Below, piece by piece: positions 56,687 to 64,000 of a DNA stretch of 64,000 nucleotides (positions within the stretch are counted from its first letter, which is position 1; every line of letters starts with the position of its first letter). The notes under the pieces were generated by a model that did not search any database, was not told the DNA's origin, and saw nothing but the letters and a program-made list of their open reading frames with translations. The DNA is from Ctenosaura bakeri. Taxonomy: Eukaryota > Chordata > Lepidosauria > Squamata > Iguanidae. The DNA lies in contig CAOLHI010000146.1 of assembly GCA_948474755.1 (NCBI GenBank), forward strand, positions 434,001 to 498,000, in the 5' to 3' direction. The translations under genes were made by a program, and so were the position numbers.

Positions 56687-58847
56687 GATATGTAACATGC
56701 ATAGTGTTATAACCCATCAGCGTTTTTGTAATTCTTTTATTTAATTAATTTAATTTAATAAATGTATTTAATTTATTTAATTTATATAACTTTTAAGTAA
56801 TCTAATATCTAATATTTAATATATTGTATTAATATAACCATGATCTTATGTTCTTTTAGAGTACCGCAAATATTTGTCAGTTTAATTAATCTGAATCCTA
56901 TAATAATACAACCAGGCATCAAGGCTTTGCACTCTCTGTTGACAAACAATTAAATATATCCCCATTCACTAAATGAAGAGTGTATGAGAGAGCAGAACTA
57001 GTGGCTGCAGTAGTTAGGACCTCAAGACCACACTTGCACAACTTCTGGGAAACCACAGCTGCTTGCACAACTATTTTTACACTAGCATACTGCTGCAACA
57101 GGATACCAGCATTTTTTTATTTATTTATTTATACACTCACACACACTGCGTATATATTTATGTATATTGTAGTATCTTTAAATCATGCTGATAATGAGAG
57201 TAGTGAGATGAGTATATTTATAATAAATAAGGATCTGTAGCGGAACGTTGCTGTGTATACTCAGCCCTGTCATAAGTGTTTAAAGTTTCAGGTAGAACAG
57301 TTGCAACTGGAACAGAAGCAAGTGTTGCAAGAGACAAAGAAGTCAGCTTGTGTCTTTCTCATCCTTCAGAAATTGTCTGTAACTATGGAATATAGTGCTC
57401 AAAATCTCTATGCCCTCAGTTCTGAAAACTCACATGGCCGGTGTGTGTGTGTGTGTGTGTGATCATTTCCAATTTTTTTACCAATTTCCTGGATAATTTT
57501 GGAGTAGATAGAGATGTTGTATGGATGGAAAAAAGTTGCTTTTACTTTCAGCAATTTGTTTGGCATTTCATATTTTACAGCAAGTTTCTAGTTTAACATA
57601 TTTGAACTTGTGCTAGATAGGGTTAATAGGTTAGCACAAAAGGTCATATTATGAGACATTAGGCTTAATTAAGGGAGAGCAGGAGTGGCAGGAGTATGTG
57701 ACAGCTAAATGGGTTTCCCACAGACTAATGTCAGTTACAGTACAACCATGCCTCAACTTAAGTGAGTTATTTTGTGCAAAGGGCAATGGTGATTAACAGT
57801 CTGACATTCTAGACATTTCTGGCCAATCCCATCTGTTTTAGAGGTTAAGAAAGCACACCTTTATGAGCTCATGGATTGATTTGTGTGCCTGTCTGGTAAA
57901 GATTAGAAGTCCAAGGCCAATGCAGTAAATGTCAGTTAAAGAATGTTGCACTTTCTTACTAGTTTTTTAACTGTCACCTGCTTTGTACTAAGGCTAACTG
58001 TGTCTATAAAGCTGCTATAGAATAAAAATAACACTTCTCAGCCATGAGAGCAGATGGTGTGAAGTAGAATTGCTCCAGTATGATATATTTCCTGAAATGT
58101 TCATAAAATTCAGTCTGTAGCTTACTTTGTAAGACTTCACTTAACATGGAAAAAAATTATGAGAAAATGGTTTTTTGAATATTGCCTTTCCTGATAATTA
58201 TCATACAATCTATTTAAAACAACACCAACTAAGTGTTTTTTTCATTAGGGGTTCCAGTCTATATTGTATTGAAGGGAGAGTGCTTTAGCACTTGACAAGT
58301 ATGCAGCTAGCTTCCACTCCTGTGCCTCCAAAGTGAAACATCTAATCCTAGCCTTTTGCTCTAGCTACATATTGTCAGGTCTTAAATGTCCTAGGCAGTG
58401 AAGTTGGTGTGCATGTTGTTCCCCCACCTACTTGCTTGTCTTTCTGTTTCTCTTGTAGTTCCAGGGATCTGCTGCACTCTTGCCACCACCATTAACATAC
58501 CATGGCTTCCTTGTAGGTTTTCCTTCCCATGGTATAGCAGCTGCTTTGAATAAATAATAACTCTGCATAGGGGGAAAGTGTCATCTTAAAATCATTTTAC
58601 ATACTGATTCAACTGGTGACTATGGAAGCAGGGTGAAGTAAGTTCCTGGGCAGAGGCATATGAGGAGAAAGAGCAAAAGGGAGATTGGAAAAATATAAGA
58701 CAAAACAGGAGAGGGTGGAAATAGAAGGGGGACGGTGGAAGAAAGACACAAATAGGAATGAAATGAATGGACAGTAGGAAATAAGGGCATGGATATACAT
58801 TTTGGAACGTAGTGACACAAATGACACTTACTTAGTGATTACTTAGG
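56687..58847. other. AT-rich stretch with microsatellites
   Basis: Very AT-rich sequence lies at 56,735-56,835, a TTTA run at 57,115-57,131 and a (GT)n run at 57,440-57,461. No gene recognised; frames at 56,980-57,462 and 58,609-58,827 are not credible. Confidence 0.45.
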
Positions 58848-59047
58848 TTTGTTGTTATTCTTGTGTGCCTTGAAGTCATTTTCAAGTTATGGCAACCCTA
58901 AGGGGAATTAATCATGGGGTTTTCTTGAGTGAAGAGTGTATGAGACACCCCAAGTCATCCAGTGGGTTTCCATGGCCAGGCAGGGAATTGAACCATGGTC
59001 TCCAGGCTCATAGTCCAACATTCAAAAGCAGTATACCATGCTGGCTT
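58848..59047 (-). repeat. tRNA-derived SINE
   Basis: The minus-strand head at 59,047 reads 'aagccagcatggtatactgc', with a B-box-like 'tggttcaattccc' and the standard 'aacccactggatgacttggg'. It ends at the GTT tail (58,848-58,858). Confidence 0.92.
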
Positions 59048-60757
59048 AAGTATGAATAAACAAAGAGGCTTAGAGTGCTAGCCTTCTTCCCTGTGTTCTT
59101 CATTTTATCACCCTTTATGCACGAAGGGTAATAGTTTCTAAACCATGTGTGCTTATTTAAAATGGTTCAATAACAGTAGAACGGAACTCAGAAGACTGTG
59201 CTTGATACTCAAAACACTCTCAGTTTTGTGTCTCTGTGCTTGTATGAGTGAATGGAAGCATGAAAGTACACATGCATATGAATGTGAGAAGGTGTAAATA
59301 AATATTTGAGTGCACAAATATATGTCTGGAGATAAATACATGCCCAGAGATACTGGTAAGTGCATATATTCCAGAATTTTGAGGTCTGTGTATGCATGCA
59401 CATGTATATGCACTGAAGGATCTTGTTTTTCTCTTCTGCTCTTGAACAATCCTGATTGTGTGCTAGCACATGCTTGTTTCGCTTATTTTTCAGCAGGTTC
59501 AGTGATCGGAAGTTGTATCATTCAAACATAAGAATGAAGTTTGGGGGTTGGAGATTATCAGTATTTAAAACTTTGTATTTCCTTCCCCGAAACCTCATAC
59601 CTTTAGATAATTTAAGCTTAGCAAGTGAGTCATCCTGACATCTTTATTATTCTTCTGAGGTGGGTGGATTTTTTGTAAAAGTCTGTACATGACCTGAACT
59701 CAAGTTTCATTGTATCCTATTTTTATTATAGTACCATTGAGGATATTCAGCACACCGTGTATACATGTCAATAGAAAGTCTGTTTGCCCCAAGAATTATG
59801 GAGTGACAGAAAGTAGCTACTTCCAGAAAATAGAGTACAACAAAAAGCTACTAAACAGGAAAATATTCTATGATTTCACTGTACCGGCTGCATTGAAAGC
59901 TTCCTATTAACTGAAAATAAGTGGTGCAACTAGTCAAACTCTTTGCGTATGTTAGATTCTGTAAACATGGGGAATTAACATGTGATCTACTCCCAGAACT
60001 GATAATATACATTGTCTCAGCAGAAGTGGATATTATTCAAGGTTCATGCACAGTAAGATTAATTAAAAACAGGTGGAGGTAAAATTATGTTGCTCTATAT
60101 ATTTTGTCTGTATATATTTTGGCTGGTGTATGTTATGTTGAGGCTTCAAATATATCTTGAAGTAATAATATTTGTTAAGATTGTAATATGATTATTGATT
60201 CTCAATGATTGTGACATACTCATTCTTTAAAACTGAAATATTGTGTAAAAACATTTATATACTTAAACTAGAACTACAACTTTCAATTGATCAAACACTT
60301 GATTTAAGCATTTCTGAGTGATTAAAAGTTAGATTCCTTCCAGCAAATTTGGCTTGCTAATTTGGCACTATTTTGAAGTTCCAAGGACAGAATGCAAAAG
60401 AGGTTTCTGGGCTGTTTGCAGAGTATGTATAATGGGTTAATAAACTGTCAGTTTCAGGCTTGTTTCTAGGATCAATATAAGCAAGAGATGGCAAAAAAAC
60501 CTGACACTATGGGCTACCAAACTGTGTTGCAAAAGGAAGTCAAGAAGGGTTAAATTGAAGGGGTGCATCTACTGCACTGATATAGCTAGAAGTCACAAAC
60601 CATGAAGATTCAATAATAATGCAATCCTGTGCTTTTCTACACAGAAGTTAAGTACAGATGGTTCAATAGCATTCATTTCCAAGGTAGAAGTGTATAAGAT
60701 TACATCCTAAGGCTACTTTTTATATCTTACCCAAGTAACAGCTCTGACCATTCCTTT
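59048..60757. other. AT-rich stretch
   Basis: No gene or clear repeat recognised. A 66-codon frame at 59,710-59,910 begins near a pyrimidine-plus-AG run, but its product is unfamiliar and AT-driven. Confidence 0.35.
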
Positions 60758-60765
60758 CTTTCAGA

Positions 60766-61380
60766 CAGAGTTTTCCAAACTTTTCATGTTGGTGACACAC
60801 TTTTTGGACATGCATCATTTCATGACACAGTTAATTCAGTTTTACTAGCAAACCAGGTTAAACAGAGGGAAAGGCAACCCTTGCCCCCACCCCCAATTCT
60901 GGCTCACTGCCGTTATCCTCTCCAAGAAGACCCTGGTGAGGGCGGCGGCAGCAGGGAAGGCAGCCCCCCACCTGATCCTGGGCCACTGCTGTTGCTCTCA
61001 CTGAGGAAAGATCCCGGTGAGGGTAGCAGCAGCAGGAAAGGCAACCTCCCTTCCTGATCCTGGCTCACTGCCATCACCCTTGCCAAGGAAAGACCCCAAG
61101 AAAAGACACCTTCACCAAGGAAAGACCCCAGTGAGGGCAACAGCAGAAGGAAAGGCAGCCCTCGCCACCTGATCCTGGCTTGCTTCTGTTGCCCTCACCG
61201 AGGAAAGACCATGGTGAGGGTGGCAGCAGTGGGAAAGGCAGCCCCTCTGCCTGATCCTGGGACACTGCTGTGACAGCGGGAGAGGCTCAGGAGGGGTCTT
61301 TCTCAGCCTGGGGAGGCAACACACCTACACACTTCAGGCGACACATTAACGTGTCACGACACACAGTTTGGAAAGCCCTG
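60766..61380. mobile_element. Nonautonomous hAT transposon carrying a minisatellite
   Basis: The left end cagagttttccaaact and the reverse-complemented right end cagggctttccaaact match at 14 of 16 positions. The flanking 8-mers ctttcaga (60,758-60,765) and ctttaaga (61,381-61,388) match at 7 of 8, the target duplication length of hAT elements. The outer 100 bp on the left and 60 bp on the right are AT-richer; the inside is a GC-rich tandem array. The proline/serine-rich frames on the minus strand (60,913-61,324) are produced by the array. Confidence 0.88.
60890..61270. repeat. Minisatellite, about 80-bp unit, four to five copies
   Basis: Each unit contains 'cctgatcctggctcactgc', then a 'gaggaaagaccccggtgagg' block, then 'gcagcagcaggaaaggcag'. 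Unit starts are near 60,890, 60,967, 61,050, 61,165 and 61,249. The third unit has an internal duplication of the aaagacccc block. Confidence 0.85.
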
Positions 61381-61388
61381 CTTTAAGA

Positions 61389-63940
61389 CAAGAGGCAAAT
61401 ATATGCAGCAGTGGAGGAGTTGGTGATCATCCAGTATAAACACAGTTCATCCACTCTGCAGAGGTAGTTAAGAACAATGTTCATCTCCCACTTTTGACTG
61501 AAGCACTTGATCAAACCAAAGTCCGTAATTGGATAACCCCAAATTCTACTGTTATAGGGAAAAGAAGAAAAACTTAGTCAATCCAGTTTCTTCATGCCAT
61601 ACATAATTTTATTAGCATTTTACACTTTTAGTTGTCTACTGATTAACTTTAAAAACGTAGACCATCTCTACATTTCTTCACAGTGATAGGGATGCAGCAC
61701 TTTGCAGTGGTGTGTGAGGAGCAAATTGTGCATCTTCCTAGTCCCCAAGGTTTTAACCCTCCCTATAATTCTATACAATATTGTGTCTATATCATTTATG
61801 ATCTCAGTCCGCTTTGTCAAGCAAGTTCCTCCCTACATAAACAGATATAAAGGACCTTTTATTTCTGAAATGAAACCAATCTGTCCCAGGAGTACAACTA
61901 TTTTTGTTTTAGTAAGGCAGGACAGAAGGACAGCTTCAGAATTTCACAGACATTGTGCCACGGTGACATTTCAGCAGTGTTGAAAATAGTGTCCTTTAGA
62001 CTTTCCCACTGGTTGTAAGTAGAAGCCAAAGAAGGAAGAAATTGGCATTGGAAAGTAATTGAGTTATTGAACAGTGTGTGTACTTAGGGCAGGATGGATG
62101 TTTTCCTCAGGCCACAGCTCAATAAAAGTTGTGGCTGCAGTCCTATAAACACTTGAGAGTGAGTCCTACTGAATATAGTAGGAATTCTTTCTGAATAAAT
62201 GTACATAGCTCTCACCATTTTAGCTTCTTTATTTATATGGAAGTGGAACACTGGATTTTAAGGAGTGGGGCATGTAGCAGGATTTCTCTTCTTCACTGAC
62301 TACTCACTGTGTTGCATACGTAACAGTAAAAGATGTTTAGAAACCCTTAAACAGCAGTAACTGCTTCCTATCTAGATGGAAAGTGTCTAATTGAAGAAGA
62401 AAAGAGCCAGGTCTTGCAGGAGTCACAGCTTAGACTTCTCACTGTTGCATGTGCTGAGGAATTGTTTTAAAATTTAAAATTCACTGATTATATGTATACT
62501 GTTTGATTCAAGAAGAATGTCTGTTAGTAAAGATTTGGATTAGAGTGATTTGATAGAGGATTCCCCCCCCTCGAATGTTCAAATGGGGTGTTTTCATTAA
62601 ATAGGGTATAGAGAATACAGACTTAAATAATTAACCATCACATCATTATTTATGAGTGAGCTGGTTAGCCCAAAGTTCACTGTATATCTTTGCTATCATG
62701 ATACCATACAAAATATTTGCTGGGGCAGAGGCAGGCAAGGAGTGAGTTTGTGTCTGTTTATGTAAGACAATCCCATATGAAGACAATCACAATTTTTTGT
62801 TTATGATTTGCTTTAAGTTTTTTTATGGGGTAGTATTGATATAATTAACATATTAAATAAAATTCCTTTTCCATTGTAATAAAAATAAAAATCGACCACA
62901 GTGATGGTATTAGATGGATTTATCCGTACTTTCTTTCATGGATAGACTCCTGATTTGCTTCCCCCGTAACTCTTGGTTGGCACCTTAGGAAGTTCTGTTC
63001 CCTGATTATTTTGGTTGCTGAGTTCTGTTTATTTGTGTTTTTGTTGTGTATTTTCCACAGTGTTGTAAAATCTTTTATGAGACTGGGTGACAGAAATGTC
63101 CACAGCATTCCAAGTGTGGCTGTACTATATTTTTATAGAAGATGATTTTATACTAGAAAGCCTATTTTGATCCCTTTCTTAATAATCTCTTGCATAAAAT
63201 TATTTGTTTTCACAGCTGCTGCGGACTAGGGTGGTATTTTTATTGAGCTGTTCTCTGTGACCTATTTTGTTGCCTACACATTGTTTTGAGAAATCCTTTT
63301 GGAACTCTTCATGGTTTCTCTTGGATTTTACCATCCCGAATAATTTTGTATTATTGTCCTCACATTTAGTACTATATACTCATGTATAAGTTGGTTTTTT
63401 TTTTGACAGAAAATCAACCCAAAAAGACTGAGTTGATTTATCCATGGGTCATTGCTGGCAACAGATGATGCTGGCTGGATGAGTTCTGTGCTCCCTTCCA
63501 TTTTGGATGCTTGAAGTGGAGCAGAGCAGTGGCAGCTATTTGTAATAGGGGCTTACTGTCTCTGTGTAAGCCTTGTGAGGTGAGGTTCAAATAGTAAGCA
63601 CTTATTAATTATGGCTGCTTCTGCCGCTCTTCGCCTCAAGCACCCAAAATGGCAGCCATGCCACATTATTTTGGTTCACCCACATTGCTGCTGAATGCCA
63701 CTCAGGCTAAAAAAGAAGGTGAGGAAGCAGGGAGGACTGCCTTTCTCTGGTTAGGGCAAGGGGGGGTAATGGGATAGGAGTGCTACTTCCACACCACACC
63801 AAGAGGGGCTTCTCACTTCTGCCTTTTGTCACTGTCTTAATGCTGTGCCCCTAATAGAGACAGATTGCTTTCTTTGCTCGCTTTCTCCCCCATCTGTATT
63901 TGTATGGATGTAGATATTTTAAGATTAGTAATGCAATTAG
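61389..63940. other. AT-rich stretch without recognised gene
   Basis: No gene is recognised. At 63,371-63,460 'actcatgtataagttggttt' and 'tgatttatccatgggtcatt' look like an old MITE of the 'gtataag' type, without clear ends. A C-run is at 62,564. Confidence 0.35.
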
Positions 63941-64000
63941 TTGTTGTGTTTTTTGCATGCCTTCAAATTGTTTTTTACTTACAGTAACCCTATGGCAAAC
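63941..64000 (-). repeat. tRNA-derived SINE, cut by the window edge
   Basis: Only the tail and first part of the body are inside the window: ttgttgtgttttttgcatgc, then 'cttcaaattg' and 'acagtaaccctatggcaaac'. The head lies beyond 64,000. Confidence 0.82.

Noticed and set aside
59700..59910. Possible coding exon with pyrimidine-AG start
   Set aside because: The frame has no recognised product and no donor site in phase; evidence is too thin.
60913..61324. Set of Ser/Pro/Gly-rich minus-strand frames
   Set aside because: They are translations of the minisatellite inside the hAT element.

Overview
The window looks like vertebrate nuclear DNA, most probably from a squamate reptile and perhaps an iguanian lizard. 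The evidence is the repeat content: about a dozen tRNA-headed SINEs, one SINE with a 5S rRNA-type head, CR1 and L2 LINE fragments, pogo/Tigger-like and hAT elements, and several foldback MITE families. The species call is an inference; I cannot search a database. I recognise no complete protein-coding gene, rRNA, tRNA gene or CRISPR array. Almost every open frame is a chance frame or lies in a transposon.

Layout. Positions 1-43,000 are AT-rich, gene-poor DNA filled with decayed transposons. Notable items are: a Harbinger-like MITE nested in a CR1 fragment with a 3-bp target duplication (4,482-4,895); Tigger-like elements with TA flanks (6,120-6,515 and 9,765-10,232); an end resembling the horizontally transferred SPIN hAT family (14,819-14,912); a CR1 3' end with readable reverse transcriptase C-terminus (18,974-19,652); a Charlie-like hAT (21,498-21,900); a CR1 ORF2 fragment (23,200-24,660); two miRNA-sized hairpins (29,476-29,552 and 31,034-31,164); a three-copy tandem array of about 180 bp (31,927-32,470); and a probable solo LTR (34,041-34,764). 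Two non-repetitive stretches (about 10,760-11,190 and 38,940-39,240) could be conserved noncoding elements.

The one strong gene signal is a CpG island at about 43,790-45,380. It is GC-rich and TATA-less, with GA and GGGA tracts, G-quadruplex-capable runs and a good plus-strand splice donor at 44,685/44,686. It probably holds the promoter and noncoding first exon of a gene transcribed to the right, whose coding exons would lie beyond the window. The gene cannot be identified. Two near-perfect 180-bp palindromic foldback elements sit within 800 bp upstream of it.

Positions 45,400-64,000 return to AT-rich, intron-like DNA with more SINEs. They include a 5S-headed SINE with a perfect 15-bp target duplication (46,125-46,357), an L2 reverse transcriptase fragment (53,285-53,713, minus), a nonautonomous hAT that carries its own minisatellite (60,766-61,380), and a SINE cut by the right edge of the window.
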